From NCBI RefSeq assembly GCF_018141005.1, contig NZ_CP046582.1, positions 2,852,001 to 2,916,000 on the forward strand: a stretch of 64,000 nucleotides of DNA, written 5' to 3'. The stretch is from Erwinia sp. E602 (GTDB taxonomy: Bacteria; Pseudomonadota; Gammaproteobacteria; Enterobacterales; Enterobacteriaceae). The notes beneath the pieces were generated by a model. The model saw only the letters and a list, made by a program, of their open reading frames with translations, was not told the origin of the DNA and searched no databases. Position numbers and translations under genes: made by a program. Below are positions 26,437-35,744 of this stretch, piece by piece; position 1 is the first letter of the stretch, and each line of letters opens with the position of its first letter.

Positions 26437-27123
26437 ATGATCAATAAATATCTGCCGTCAGCCGGGGATGCCGTGGCTGACATTGGGGAGGGTGCCACGG
26501 TGATGATCGGTGGCTTCGGTCCGGCCGGCCTGCCCTATACGCTGGTCGAGGCGCTGATCCGCCAGCGCCCGCGCGACTTAACGGTAATCAACAATAACGC
26601 CGGTAACGGCGACGCTGGCCTGGCCGCGCTGCTCAAGGCCGGCTGCGTTCGCAAAATGATCTGTTCATTCCCACGCCAGAGCGATTCATGGGTATTTGAT
26701 GACCTGTACCGGCGCGGCGTGGTGGAGCTGGAGCTGGTGCCGCAGGGCAATCTGGTGGCGAGGATCCAGGCGGGCGGCAGCGGTCTTGGCGGTATCTTTA
26801 CCCCGACCGGCTACGGCACCGAACTGAGCGCCGGCAAAGAAATCCGGGAAATCGAGGGCCGCCACTATGTGTTCGAACTACCGCTAAAGGCCGACTTTGC
26901 GCTGATCAAAGCGCAGCGTGCCGACCGCTGGGGCAACCTGGTGTACCGCAAGGCGGCGCGCAATTTCGGCCCGATTATGGCAATGGCGGCCACCTGCACC
27001 ATCGCGGAAGTTGAGCAGCGGGTGGCGCTGGGCGATCTGAACCCGGAAGTGGTGGTGACGCCGGGCATTTTTGTCCAGCGGGTGGTTGAAGTTCCGCATC
27101 ATTTATCACGCGCAACCGCGTAA
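26437..27123 (+). CDS. pcaI: 3-oxoadipate CoA-transferase subunit A
   Basis: 228 residues of CoA-transferase family I, alpha subunit. GGFGPAGLPYTLVEAL near residue 26 and NNNAGNGDAGLAALLKAG near 52 are the glycine-rich CoA-binding motifs, and FTPTGYGTELSAGKEIREIEGRHYVFE near 110-136 is typical of PcaI/CatI. With PcaJ it moves CoA from succinyl-CoA to beta-ketoadipate. GGAGG upstream, 190 bases after the LysR gene, first of pcaIJFD. CatI would be an equivalent name here. Confidence 0.9.
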   Translation: MINKYLPSAGDAVADIGEGATVMIGGFGPAGLPYTLVEALIRQRPRDLTVINNNAGNGDAGLAALLKAGCVRKMICSFPRQSDSWVFDDLYRRGVVELELVPQGNLVARIQAGGSGLGGIFTPTGYGTELSAGKEIREIEGRHYVFELPLKADFALIKAQRADRWGNLVYRKAARNFGPIMAMAATCTIAEVEQRVALGDLNPEVVVTPGIFVQRVVEVPHHLSRATA

Positions 27124-27136
27124 AGGAGCAGCAGAG

Positions 27137-27802
27137 ATGGATTTTACCCGACTCAGCCACGATGCGCTGGCGGCACGCATCGCACAGGATATTCCCGACG
27201 GTGCGTACGTCAATCTGGGCATCGGCCTGCCCACCAGAATTGTCAATTTCCTGCCGGCCAACAAAGATATTTTCCTGCATAGCGAAAACGGCCTGCTGGG
27301 GATGGGGCCGGCACCGGAGCCTGGTCGCGAAGACCCCGAGCTGATTAACGCCGGCAAGCAGCCGGTGACCCTGCTGCCGGGCGGCTGCTTTTTCCACCAC
27401 GGTGACTCGTTCGCCATGATGCGCGGCGGCCATCTTGATATCTGCGTGCTGGGGGCCTATCAGGTCTCTGAACGGGGCGACCTGGCCAACTGGAGCACCG
27501 GCCAGCCGGGTGCCATTCCGGCGGTCGGCGGCGCGATGGATCTGGCTATCGGCGCGCGGCGGGTGCTGGTGATGACCGAACATCTGACGCGCGGCGGCGA
27601 GTGCAAGATCGTGCCGCACTGCAGCTACCCGCTGACCGGCATTGCCTGCATCCACCGCATCTACAGCGATCTGGCGGTGATCGACGTCACGCCTGCCGGG
27701 CTGGTGGTGCGTGAACTCCTTGGCGACATCAGTGAAGAACAGCTGCAACAGGTCACCCCGGTGGCGCTGACCTTTGCCCTGCAGGAGCACGCTTATGAAT
27801 AA
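27137..27802 (+). CDS. pcaJ: 3-oxoadipate CoA-transferase subunit B
   Basis: 221 residues from ATG 27137 (AGGAG upstream), 13 bases after pcaI. CoA-transferase beta subunit: the catalytic Glu is in HSENGLLGMGP (near residue 53), with GAYVNLGIGLPTRIVNFL before it and KCKIVPHCSYPLTG-like CKIVPHCSYPLTG near 155. The longer reading from 27071 overlaps pcaI and is rejected. The 3' end overlaps pcaF by eight bases. Confidence 0.92.
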   Translation: MDFTRLSHDALAARIAQDIPDGAYVNLGIGLPTRIVNFLPANKDIFLHSENGLLGMGPAPEPGREDPELINAGKQPVTLLPGGCFFHHGDSFAMMRGGHLDICVLGAYQVSERGDLANWSTGQPGAIPAVGGAMDLAIGARRVLVMTEHLTRGGECKIVPHCSYPLTGIACIHRIYSDLAVIDVTPAGLVVRELLGDISEEQLQQVTPVALTFALQEHAYE

Positions 27803-28997
27803 CGTCTTCGTCTGTGACGCCGTGCGCACGCCGTTCGGCAGAATTAACGGCAGCCTTTCCGGGGTACGCGCCGATGACCTGGCCGCCGCCCCGCTGAAAG
27901 CCCTGCTGCAGCGTTATCCCCGCATTGACTGGGCGCGGCTGGATGATGTGATCTACGGCTGCGCCAATCAGGCCGGAGAGGATAACCGCAACGTAGGGAG
28001 GATGGCGCTGCTGCTGGCCGGGCTGCCGACCTCCGTCCCCGGCAGCACGGTTAACCGGCTGTGTGGCTCCAGCCTCGACGCGGTGGCGATCGCCGCACGC
28101 ACCATTAAAAGTGGTGAGAGTGGGCTGATGATCGCCGGCGGCGTCGAGCAGATGACCCGCGCCCCCTACGTCGTCGGCAAGGCCGATAAAGCCTTTAGCC
28201 GGCAGATGAAGCTGGAAGATACCACCATGGGCTGGCGGCTGATCAACCCGCTGATGAAAAGCCTGTATGGCGTCGAGTCGATGCCGCAAACCGCCGAGAA
28301 CCTGGCGCAGCGGCTGACCATCAGCCGCGAGGATCAGGACGCCTATGCCCTGCGCAGCCAGCAGCGAACCGCGCGCGCGCAGCAGAGCGGTTTTTATGCC
28401 TCTCAGCTGGTGCCGGTATCGCTGCCGCAAAAGAGCGGCGAGCCGCTGCTGTTTGCAACCGACGAACACCCGCGCGCCACCTCGCCGGAGGCGCTGGCTA
28501 AGCTGAAACCGGTGGTCACTCCGCAGGGCACGGTGACGGCGGGCAACGCCTCCGGGCTTAACGACGGTGCCTGCGCCCTGCTGCTGGCCGGCGAGCGCGC
28601 GATGGCCGATAACGGCCTGCAGCCCGTGGTGCGCATCGTGGCCAGCGCGGTCGCCGGCGTTGAGCCGACCGTTATGGGGCTGGGCCCGGTGCCGGCGGTG
28701 CACAAGGTACTGGCGCTGAGCGGGCTGACGCTGGCACAGATGGACGTCTTCGAGCTCAATGAGGCGTTTGCCGCGCAGGTGCTGGCGGTGACCCGCACCC
28801 TCGGGCTGGCGGACGATGCCGCTGAGGTTAACCCCAACGGCGGCGCGATTGCGCTCGGCCACCCGCTGGGTGCCTCCGGCGGCAGGCTGGTGATGAACGC
28901 CGCCTGGCAGTTGCAGAATACCGGCGGTCGCTACGGGCTGTGCGCCATGTGCATCGGCGTCGGCCAGGGGATCGCGATGATTATAGAGAGGGTATGA
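27795..28997 (+). CDS. pcaF: 3-oxoadipyl-CoA thiolase
   Basis: 400 residues from ATG 27795. Thiolase family: nucleophile Cys in NRLCGSSLDAV (near residue 90), GGVEQMTRAPYV near 120, His in NPNGGAIALGHPLGASG (near 355) and the second active-site Cys in GLCAMCIGVGQG (near 388). It splits beta-ketoadipyl-CoA into succinyl-CoA and acetyl-CoA, ending the pathway. Overlaps pcaJ and is one base from pcaD, so the genes are translationally coupled. Confidence 0.94.
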   Translation: MNNVFVCDAVRTPFGRINGSLSGVRADDLAAAPLKALLQRYPRIDWARLDDVIYGCANQAGEDNRNVGRMALLLAGLPTSVPGSTVNRLCGSSLDAVAIAARTIKSGESGLMIAGGVEQMTRAPYVVGKADKAFSRQMKLEDTTMGWRLINPLMKSLYGVESMPQTAENLAQRLTISREDQDAYALRSQQRTARAQQSGFYASQLVPVSLPQKSGEPLLFATDEHPRATSPEALAKLKPVVTPQGTVTAGNASGLNDGACALLLAGERAMADNGLQPVVRIVASAVAGVEPTVMGLGPVPAVHKVLALSGLTLAQMDVFELNEAFAAQVLAVTRTLGLADDAAEVNPNGGAIALGHPLGASGGRLVMNAAWQLQNTGGRYGLCAMCIGVGQGIAMIIERV

Positions 28998-28998
28998 G

Positions 28999-29754
28999 AT
29001 GACGATTGACTACCGGCTGGAAGGGGCGCACGACGCCCCGCTGCTGGTGTTGTCCAACTCGCTGGGCACCACCTGGGATCTGTGGCAGCCGCAGATCGCT
29101 ACCCTGATCACCCATTTCCGCGTGCTGCGTTACAACCCGCGCGGCCACGGCCACAGCCCGCTGCCGGGCCAGGTACTGACCCTGGCGCGGCTGGGCCAGG
29201 ACGTGGTCGACCTGCTGGACGAGCTGGGGGTGGAACAGGCCAGTTTTTGCGGCATTTCAATGGGCGGCCTGACCGGGCTGTGGCTGGCCCGTTACCATCC
29301 GCAGCGCTTCCGGCGCATGGTGGTAGCGAATACCGCCGCGCGCATCGGCAGCGCCGAAGGCTGGCAGCAGCGAGCGCACCAGGTGCTCGACGAGGGGCTG
29401 GGTCAGGTGGCGGCCGGTGCCGCCGCCCGCTGGTTCACGCCGGACTTCCTCGCCGCCGCCCCGCCGCAGGCCGGCCGGCTGATCAGACAGCTGGCCAACA
29501 GTAATGTGGCCGGCTATGCCGCCTGCTGCGGGGCGCTGGCCACCGCCGATCTGCGCAAAGAGGTCAGGCGGATCCTGCTGCCGCTGCTGGTGATCGCCGG
29601 CGAACAGGATCCGGTGACCACCGTTGAAGATGCGCGCTGGCTGCAGAGCCAGATCGCCGGTGCCGAGCTGGCCGTGCTGCCGGCCTCGCACCTCTCCAAC
29701 GTGGCCTGCCCGCAGACCTTCAGCAACGCGGTCTGCCAGTTTCTTACCCGCTGA
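28999..29754 (+). CDS. pcaD: 3-oxoadipate enol-lactonase
   Basis: 251 residues, alpha/beta hydrolase. Oxyanion segment [12 protein letters not shown] near 17-28, nucleophile elbow CGISMGG (Ser near 88), the acid in [12 protein letters not shown] (near 200) and a His in [11 protein letters not shown] (near 235) give a full triad. It hydrolyses the enol-lactone made by CatC to beta-ketoadipate. Its 3' end overlaps the convergent dcyD end by 11 bases, so the cluster is inserted tightly against the flagellar-region genes. Confidence 0.92.
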   Translation: MTIDYRLEGAHDAPLLVLSNSLGTTWDLWQPQIATLITHFRVLRYNPRGHGHSPLPGQVLTLARLGQDVVDLLDELGVEQASFCGISMGGLTGLWLARYHPQRFRRMVVANTAARIGSAEGWQQRAHQVLDEGLGQVAAGAAARWFTPDFLAAAPPQAGRLIRQLANSNVAGYAACCGALATADLRKEVRRILLPLLVIAGEQDPVTTVEDARWLQSQIAGAELAVLPASHLSNVACPQTFSNAVCQFLTR

Positions 29755-30733
29755 ACGGGTGGTAGGCAAACAGCGCCGGCGCGCCGCCGGTGTGGACAAA
29801 CGCCAGCGGCCCCTGACGGCGGAAGCGGTTCTGCGCCACGCCGTCAATCAGCCCGGCCATCGCCTTGCCGGTGTAAACCGGGTCCAGGAAAATCCCTTCC
29901 AGCCGCGCCAGCAGCTTAATGGCTTCGATTCCCTCTTCGTTCGGTTCGCCGTAACGCGGGCCATAGTACTCATCCCACAGGGTAATCGGCGCGGTGCTGT
30001 TCAGCTCAAGCGACTGTGCCAGCTGCTGGCGAATGCTCTCGACCTTCGGCAACTGTTCGGCTACCCGGCGTGAGACGGTCACCCCCACCAGCTCGGTCTG
30101 CGGCAACAGCTGCTCCAGACCCACCGCCAGCCCGGCGTGGGTACCGGCGCTGCCGGAGGCGACCACCACCGCGGCAAAGTCCACCACGCCTTCGCTCTGG
30201 TGGGCGATCTCCTGCGCGCACTCCACGTAACCCAGCGCGCCCAGCGCGTTAGAGCCGCCGACCGGCACGCAGTAGGGGCGAAAGCCCTGCGCTTCCAGCA
30301 GGGTGGCCTGCTCTTCCAGCTGGGCGGTGGGATTGTGCAGCGCGTCGACCAGCACGATTTCGCAGTCCATCAGCTCCAGCAGCAGGCGGTTGCCGTTGCC
30401 GAGGTAGTTTTCTGCGGTAGTGGCGATCGGATTTTCCAGCAGCGCCACGCACTTCAGCCCCAGTTTCGCCGCCACCGCCGCCGTCTGGCGCACGTGATTC
30501 GACTGGATGGCGCCGGCGGTCAGCAGCACGTCGGCCCCGTTGCGTAACGCATCCGCCGCCAGGAACTCCAGCTTGCGCAGCTTATTGCCGCCCAGCGCCA
30601 CCGGCGTCAGGTCATCACGCTTGATAAAGATATCGCGGCCAAGGTAGTCGGAAAAACGCGGCAGATGCTCAAGCGGCGTGGGCGCGCCCAGCAGTTCAAC
30701 GCGGGGGAAATTAACCAGATTATGTAAGGACAA
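29744..30733 (-). CDS. dcyD: D-cysteine desulfhydrase
   Basis: 329 residues co-linear with E. coli DcyD. PLP enzyme of the ACC-deaminase type: PLP Lys in [11 protein letters not shown] (near 51), [14 protein letters not shown] near 79, and the phosphate loop SGSAGTHAG near 193. It degrades D-cysteine to pyruvate, sulfide and ammonia. The start is TTG at 30733 with GGAGG upstream, matching the E. coli N-terminus. In E. coli fliY (tcyJ) lies between fliZ and dcyD; here only 136 gene-free bases separate them. Confidence 0.93.
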   Translation of the reverse strand: MSLHNLVNFPRVELLGAPTPLEHLPRFSDYLGRDIFIKRDDLTPVALGGNKLRKLEFLAADALRNGADVLLTAGAIQSNHVRQTAAVAAKLGLKCVALLENPIATTAENYLGNGNRLLLELMDCEIVLVDALHNPTAQLEEQATLLEAQGFRPYCVPVGGSNALGALGYVECAQEIAHQSEGVVDFAAVVVASGSAGTHAGLAVGLEQLLPQTELVGVTVSRRVAEQLPKVESIRQQLAQSLELNSTAPITLWDEYYGPRYGEPNEEGIEAIKLLARLEGIFLDPVYTGKAMAGLIDGVAQNRFRRQGPLAFVHTGGAPALFAYHPFSG

Positions 30734-30869
30734 CGCGGCCTCCGGGAGAGGGGATCAGATGATAGCGTACAGTGTTGCAGAAGATGCGGCGGCGGTCATT
30801 ATCGAATTGGCATAACTTAGTGCGGCGTTGTGCCGGGGCAGGCTCCCCGGCCACAACGGTCATCGGCTA

Positions 30870-31373
30870 TCAGGCGCGCTGCCAGCCGAGGAACTGGTCA
30901 TATTTGCGCAGGGCGATGCGGTAGTTGTTATTCCCGGCATCCGGCAGACTGTTTTCCAGGCATTCGTGGCAGCTGCGGCCGCGCAGGCGTTCGGCAGGGA
31001 AACCCTGGGCCGACAGCATATCGTCGAGACGACGCAGGCGAACAACATATTCGCGAATGGTGCTGTGGCTCATTTCGGTCTGCTCAAACAGGTACTGTTT
31101 AAACGCCATAATATCAAAGTAAGTCGGATGGGTATTACAGTAAATATCGCTGCAGAAGCGGCACAGCGCCGTCAGCTCACTCTGCAGTTTGCACCAGACC
31201 TGATCGTCGATCGGCTGGTCCATGCGGGCAATCGCCTCTTTATTAATTATCTGACCACGAAACACCAGTGCCATGCGATCCAGTACCTTATCGCAGTGCG
31301 AGCAGTTGCTCTGGCTGTGCTTATAGTCCTTCAGATAGCGACTTAACGGCCTTGTTCTTAATTTCGTTGCCAT
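30870..31373 (-). CDS. fliZ: Flagellar regulator FliZ
   Basis: 167 residues. The RPLSRYLKDYKHSQSNCSHC N-terminus, FKQYLFEQTEMSHSTIREYVVRLRRL near 90-115 (integrase-like SAM DNA-binding segment) and NNNYRIALRKYDQFL near 148 match FliZ, a sigma-S antagonist that favours motility over curli/biofilm. Located 42 bases after fliA on the same strand, as in E. coli fliAZ. Confidence 0.94.
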   Translation of the reverse strand: MATKLRTRPLSRYLKDYKHSQSNCSHCDKVLDRMALVFRGQIINKEAIARMDQPIDDQVWCKLQSELTALCRFCSDIYCNTHPTYFDIMAFKQYLFEQTEMSHSTIREYVVRLRRLDDMLSAQGFPAERLRGRSCHECLENSLPDAGNNNYRIALRKYDQFLGWQRA

Positions 31374-31415
31374 TACGTATTCCCGGTTAATATTGAAAGT
31401 GCAAAACTGACTCCG

Positions 31416-32138
31416 TCAGCGCGCTCCCGTTAACCGGGCGCGCAGGCGTTTAATCGCCTGACTGTGCAGCTGGCTGACGCGGGACTCGCCCACTTCCAGC
31501 ACGGCGCCAATCTCTTTCAGGTTCAGCTCTTCCTGGTAATAGAGCGTCAGCACCATCTTCTCGCGTTCGGGCAGGGCCTCGATCGCTTCGATGACGCGTT
31601 CACGCAGGTTCCCTTCCAGCAGCTGGTGCAGCGGGTTAGCCTGTTCATGGCCGTCGGTGACCAGTTCCGCGCTGTCGCCGTGCTCCTCACGATATTCGTC
31701 ATAGGAGAACAGCTGGCTGTTGTTGGTATCCAGCAGGATCTGCCGGTACTCCTCCAGCGGCACGTCCAGCTGGGCAGCGACTTCCTGCTCGCTGGCCGGG
31801 CGGCCAAGGACCTGTTCAACCTGATGCATCGCCGCCGCCACTTCGCGGGCGTTGCGTCGCACGCTGCGCGGTGCCCAGTCGCGGCTGCGCAGCTCGTCGA
31901 GCATCGCCCCGCGAATGCGCTGTACGGCGTAGGTGGTAAAGGCCGTACCCTGCAGCGCGTCGTAGCGCTCAACCGCATTCAGCAGGCCGATGCCGCCGGC
32001 CTGCAGCAGGTCATCCAGCTCCACGCTGGCCGGCAACCGCACCTGCAGGCGCAGCGCTTCATGGCGTACCAGCGGAACGTATCGCTGCCACAGCGAATGC
32101 TTGTCCATCACCCCATCGGCGGTATAGAGATCGTTCAC
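31416..32138 (-). CDS. fliA: Flagellar sigma factor FliA (sigma-28)
   Basis: 240 residues co-linear with E. coli FliA, including region 2 (DDLLQAGGIGLLNAVERYDA and FTTYAVQRIRGAMLDELR), region 3 and region 4 (NLKEIGAVLEVGESRVSQLHSQAIKRLRARL). GTG start at 32138, as in E. coli. It directs RNA polymerase to class 3 flagellar promoters such as those seen before fliC and fliD in this window. The GT41 gene lies immediately upstream on the same strand, separated by a hairpin and the fliA promoter region. Confidence 0.97.
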   Translation of the reverse strand: MNDLYTADGVMDKHSLWQRYVPLVRHEALRLQVRLPASVELDDLLQAGGIGLLNAVERYDALQGTAFTTYAVQRIRGAMLDELRSRDWAPRSVRRNAREVAAAMHQVEQVLGRPASEQEVAAQLDVPLEEYRQILLDTNNSQLFSYDEYREEHGDSAELVTDGHEQANPLHQLLEGNLRERVIEAIEALPEREKMVLTLYYQEELNLKEIGAVLEVGESRVSQLHSQAIKRLRARLTGAR

Positions 32139-32260
32139 TCTGACTACCTTGCGTTATGTAAGTTATCGGCAAGATTATCGGTTTCTGTAGGGGAAATTGA
32201 TTGGTGGAATAGCGGTGCAAAAGAGGGGTTATTCTGTTAGCTGACGAGGACATGCGGTGA

Positions 32261-32281
32261 GGGAGCCCGCTGCGGGCTCCC
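32261..32281. terminator. Strong hairpin after the flagellar GT41 gene
   Basis: GGGAGCCCGC and GCGGGCTCCC arms around one base, starting 17 bases after the GT41-methyltransferase stop and upstream of fliA. No T-run, so termination may be partial. Confidence 0.55.
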
Positions 32282-32297
32282 GGTAAGGGCTAACGGC

Positions 32298-35200
32298 TTA
32301 AGCCGGGATAAATTTAAATTTCTCCAACAGCTTTTCGAGCTTAACGACATCAATCTGTGGCTTCAGGGTAAATACGCCTGCCGTTTCCGCTTTATCCACC
32401 ACATTGAGGAACTCCAGCACCACGTGGTAGTCAGGGCGGTCCCAGAAATCATGAATAAAGATCTGCGTCACGGCGTTATTCCTGCGGGTGGCCAGCGTGT
32501 GTTTAATCGCATTCAGGGTACAGGCGACGCGGAAACGCCCGTCAACCAGAATCAGATCAAACCACCGCTGATGTTGCAGAATCGCCTCGCTGTAGAGCGG
32601 GAATTGCTGCTGATGGCTGGCATCCACCGGATAGCCCCACTCTTTGGTCGGCCCGATATCGACGTAATCGACCTTACACAGCGGACCGGCCTCTTTTGCC
32701 AGCGTGTCGACCCAGAATTTGTCACTCTCCACGCCGTAGACGGTGACGTTATTGCGCGTCGCCAGCTTGGTCGAACCGCCGCTGCCAAACTCATAATAGG
32801 CGCTGCTCTGAGTAATGCAGCGCTCAAACAGCGCGGTTTCCGCCGCTGACATACGCGGCATTTCCGGGATGATGTTTACCGGGGCTGGCACAGCGGCAGG
32901 CGACGAGGCCGGCGGCGCGGTATCGTGGAAGTCACCGAGATAGGCCTCGGCACGTGCAGTCGAGCTGACCTGCAGCACCTGATACGCCACGTCACGCAGC
33001 TGATAACCGGCGTGCAGGATAAACGCCAGCTTCTCGCGCTGCTCCACGCTCATGGCCGCAATACGCTCTGCGGTGGGAACAAACAGCAGGCGCGTCGCCA
33101 CCATCTGCGAAGAGGCCAGCGTGCTGCCGTCCGCCAGCGGCAGCGCAGCGCCCTGCTCTGTCGCGGCAACGCTGTGGAAGCGGAAGCCGTAGCCGGCCAG
33201 CGCCGCCTCCAGCTGGCTGAAGGACATCTGGCCGGCGTGGGTGTTGGCAAAGGTATAATGTACGCTGACAAACAGGCAGCCGGTTAACAGCCGCGAACCG
33301 TGCTCGAAGACCGGTTGCAGATTCAGCGTATTGCTGATTTCAAACCACTCGAGGCGATCGAGTCCGTTAATCTCATCCAGCCTGCTCGACGGCACCTTCA
33401 GTTCGGTAATCACCTTCTGGCCCGCCCAGGCCTCATCCCCCTGTTCGCCGCCGATGGCGGGCAGATCGCTGCTGTAACGCGAATCAAGGCACAGATAGAG
33501 CGGAGCCTCCTGGCCGTCACCCAGCAGGTGCAGTTTGATATGCTGCAGGGATTTCTTACGCAGCGGCAGATGTTGCGGCTCCACCACACCGACCGGATCC
33601 ATAATCACCGCGTGAACCGCATCGGTGGCGACCAGGTCGATAAACGCAGCAGCGCGGCTGAACTGGCCGCCGTAGTCCATCATCAGCACCTTGCCGGAGA
33701 GCTGGAACTCAAAGGTATCCGCCTGGCCGGGCTGGGTCAGCTTCTGTGATTCCATCACCGGCGGATGCTGCAGCGTCACCGGCTGCCCGTCGTCGAGGAA
33801 GTAAGGTGCGCCCTCTTCCTGCAGCGTCAGCGCCGCCGGTGCTTTACCTTCGCAGTAGCGCTGCCAGATCGCCCGCATGGCGTCCGAGAAGTGTCTGGCA
33901 AAGCGCTGCCCGTCGCACACCGGCGAAGCCAGCAGAATATCGCGCAGATGCTGGCGAATCACCGCCAGGCTGGTGAGATCGCGGGTGATGCCAACGGTAA
34001 TATCGATGTACTGCTGCCAGCTGTCGGCCACCAGCTCCGGCATGCCGGCATTGACCAGGTGAGAAGCGGAGTGACGTCCGGCAAACGTTGGCCCTGGCAG
34101 GGTCACCACCGGCACGCCCATCGCCATCGCTTCACAGGTGGTCAGGCCGCCGGAGTACGGCCACGGGTCGAGCGCGATGTCCACCCGGTTATAGCTGTCC
34201 AGCAGCTCACGGTGCGGCGAGGAACCTTCCAGCAGCACCCGCTCACGCGCCACCCCGTGGCGTTCCAGCGTGCTCAGCACCCGCTCGCAAAGCGTTGGGT
34301 TTTTAAAGTTAAAGCTTTTCAGGAACAGGCGGGAGTCCGGCACGCTGTTCAGTATGATCGCCCACTGCTCCAGCAGAGTATCGTTAATCTTGGCGGCGTT
34401 ATTAAAACAGCCAAAGGTGATATAGCCGTTTTCCGTTACCGGACCGGCGCTCAGCGGCGGCAGGTAGTGCGGCGGATCGTAACAAATATAGTCACCGGGC
34501 AGACGGATCAGTTTTTCACTGTACAGGTGGTCGACGCCCTCAGGTGTTTCAATACCGTCGCTTAACAGATAGTCCATGCCCTCAAGGCCGGTACTGCTGA
34601 TCAGCCCGCCAACCCATTTAATCTGTAACGGCGCGGGCTGCTGCTGTAACGTCAGCATCCGACTGTTTGCATTATAGCCACAGAGGTCGAAAAGAATATC
34701 TATCTCATCGTCACGAATTAATCCGTCAACCGCATTATCCGACAGCCCGTCAATCACCTGCCATTTTTTAGCAATGCGCTGAATACGGTAGGTAATATGG
34801 TCTTCGATGTGGTTAGTGCTGTAGGCATAAAGCTCAATCTGTGAATCCGGAATATGTGATAAACCCAGGGTGATCATATTCCCGACCGGGTGCGAGCGAA
34901 ACCCTTCTGAAATCATGCCAATACGTAACGGTTTATCGGCTGTCCGATTCTTCGCCACCGCACGTTTAATTGTACGAGACGGGCGAAATACCTGCTGCCA
35001 TTGCTGGCAAATATCCAGAATGGATTCAGGTGTAGCAGCCGGGTTATAGTGCGATCCGACAATGCGGTTAAACCAGGAAGAGGGGTTATCAGAGGAGAGC
35101 TGGCAGCTTTGCTGATAGGCGGCATCCATTTTATCGAATTCGGCCAAATCCTGGTAAATCATACCGAGGTTGCTCCAGTTACGCCAGTTGGTCGGGTCTT

Positions 35201-35654
35201 CCCGGGTCAGCTGGGTATACTCCTCTATCGACTGTTCATACTTTTTCTGCTTTTGCAGGATCGTCGCCCGCAGGGTGCGCAATGGCCGTGATTCATCATC
35301 GTTTACCCGACCGATCGCCTCCGCAAGGAATATTTCTGCCTCATCAAAACGTTCGCGGACGTATAACAGGTTAGCCTTAGCGTAAAGCGCTTCGCTGTAA
35401 TCAGGGGTCAGCGTCAGGGCTTTTTCAACCGCTTCCTCAGCGTCAAAATATTTACCCAGTTTTTCCCAGGTGCGTGAGGCAACCACCCAGACCAGACTGT
35501 TATGCGCATTTTTTTTCAGCAGCGGCGTAACAATGGCTAACGACTCCTGCGGCTTTTCACTCAGTATTTCCATCGCGCGCCGAAGTTGCGCAGCCACGGC
35601 GGGGTCGGTTGCAGGGGGGGTAGAGAGAGCAGAACCAGAGGTGGACTTCTTCAT
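32298..35654 (-). CDS. TPR / GT41 (OGT-type) glycosyltransferase fused to methyltransferase-like domains; probable flagellin modification enzyme
   Basis: 1118 residues, cytoplasmic. Residues 20-200: TPR repeats (for example YSEALYAKANLLYVRERFDEA). Residues 243-605: SPINDLY/O-GlcNAc-transferase-type GT41 with the base-like His in GFRSHPVGN (255), Lys in CFNNAAKIND (422), UDP-sugar loop DPWPYSGGLTTCEAM (496-510) and RHSASHL (527-533). Residues 650-870: a segment like FkbM methyltransferases (SSRLDEINGLDRLEWFEI) but with no clear SAM glycine loop. Residues 936-1100: class I methyltransferase-like domain (YEFGSGGST 954-962, VYGVESDKFW 972-981, LILVDGRFR 1034-1042). Sitting between fliA and fliC, it probably O-glycosylates flagellin and methylates the sugar. 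Partner and sugar are inferred, not shown. Confidence 0.82.
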   Translation of the reverse strand: MKKSTSGSALSTPPATDPAVAAQLRRAMEILSEKPQESLAIVTPLLKKNAHNSLVWVVASRTWEKLGKYFDAEEAVEKALTLTPDYSEALYAKANLLYVRERFDEAEIFLAEAIGRVNDDESRPLRTLRATILQKQKKYEQSIEEYTQLTREDPTNWRNWSNLGMIYQDLAEFDKMDAAYQQSCQLSSDNPSSWFNRIVGSHYNPAATPESILDICQQWQQVFRPSRTIKRAVAKNRTADKPLRIGMISEGFRSHPVGNMITLGLSHIPDSQIELYAYSTNHIEDHITYRIQRIAKKWQVIDGLSDNAVDGLIRDDEIDILFDLCGYNANSRMLTLQQQPAPLQIKWVGGLISSTGLEGMDYLLSDGIETPEGVDHLYSEKLIRLPGDYICYDPPHYLPPLSAGPVTENGYITFGCFNNAAKINDTLLEQWAIILNSVPDSRLFLKSFNFKNPTLCERVLSTLERHGVARERVLLEGSSPHRELLDSYNRVDIALDPWPYSGGLTTCEAMAMGVPVVTLPGPTFAGRHSASHLVNAGMPELVADSWQQYIDITVGITRDLTSLAVIRQHLRDILLASPVCDGQRFARHFSDAMRAIWQRYCEGKAPAALTLQEEGAPYFLDDGQPVTLQHPPVMESQKLTQPGQADTFEFQLSGKVLMMDYGGQFSRAAAFIDLVATDAVHAVIMDPVGVVEPQHLPLRKKSLQHIKLHLLGDGQEAPLYLCLDSRYSSDLPAIGGEQGDEAWAGQKVITELKVPSSRLDEINGLDRLEWFEISNTLNLQPVFEHGSRLLTGCLFVSVHYTFANTHAGQMSFSQLEAALAGYGFRFHSVAATEQGAALPLADGSTLASSQMVATRLLFVPTAERIAAMSVEQREKLAFILHAGYQLRDVAYQVLQVSSTARAEAYLGDFHDTAPPASSPAAVPAPVNIIPEMPRMSAAETALFERCITQSSAYYEFGSGGSTKLATRNNVTVYGVESDKFWVDTLAKEAGPLCKVDYVDIGPTKEWGYPVDASHQQQFPLYSEAILQHQRWFDLILVDGRFRVACTLNAIKHTLATRRNNAVTQIFIHDFWDRPDYHVVLEFLNVVDKAETAGVFTLKPQIDVVKLEKLLEKFKFIPA

Positions 35655-35744
35655 AGGGCCATTTACCTTGATAAGTTTCGCTGTACGTCAGAGGCCGTGC
35701 CCCGCCATACCGCCACGATATTACCAGTGTAAATAACGCAAAAA

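Noticed and set aside
32139..32260. A sigma-28 promoter for fliA (GCCGATAA near 32170 on the minus strand)
   Set aside because: The -10-like box is good, but no convincing TAAAGTTT lies 11 bases upstream, so I did not list it as a promoter.
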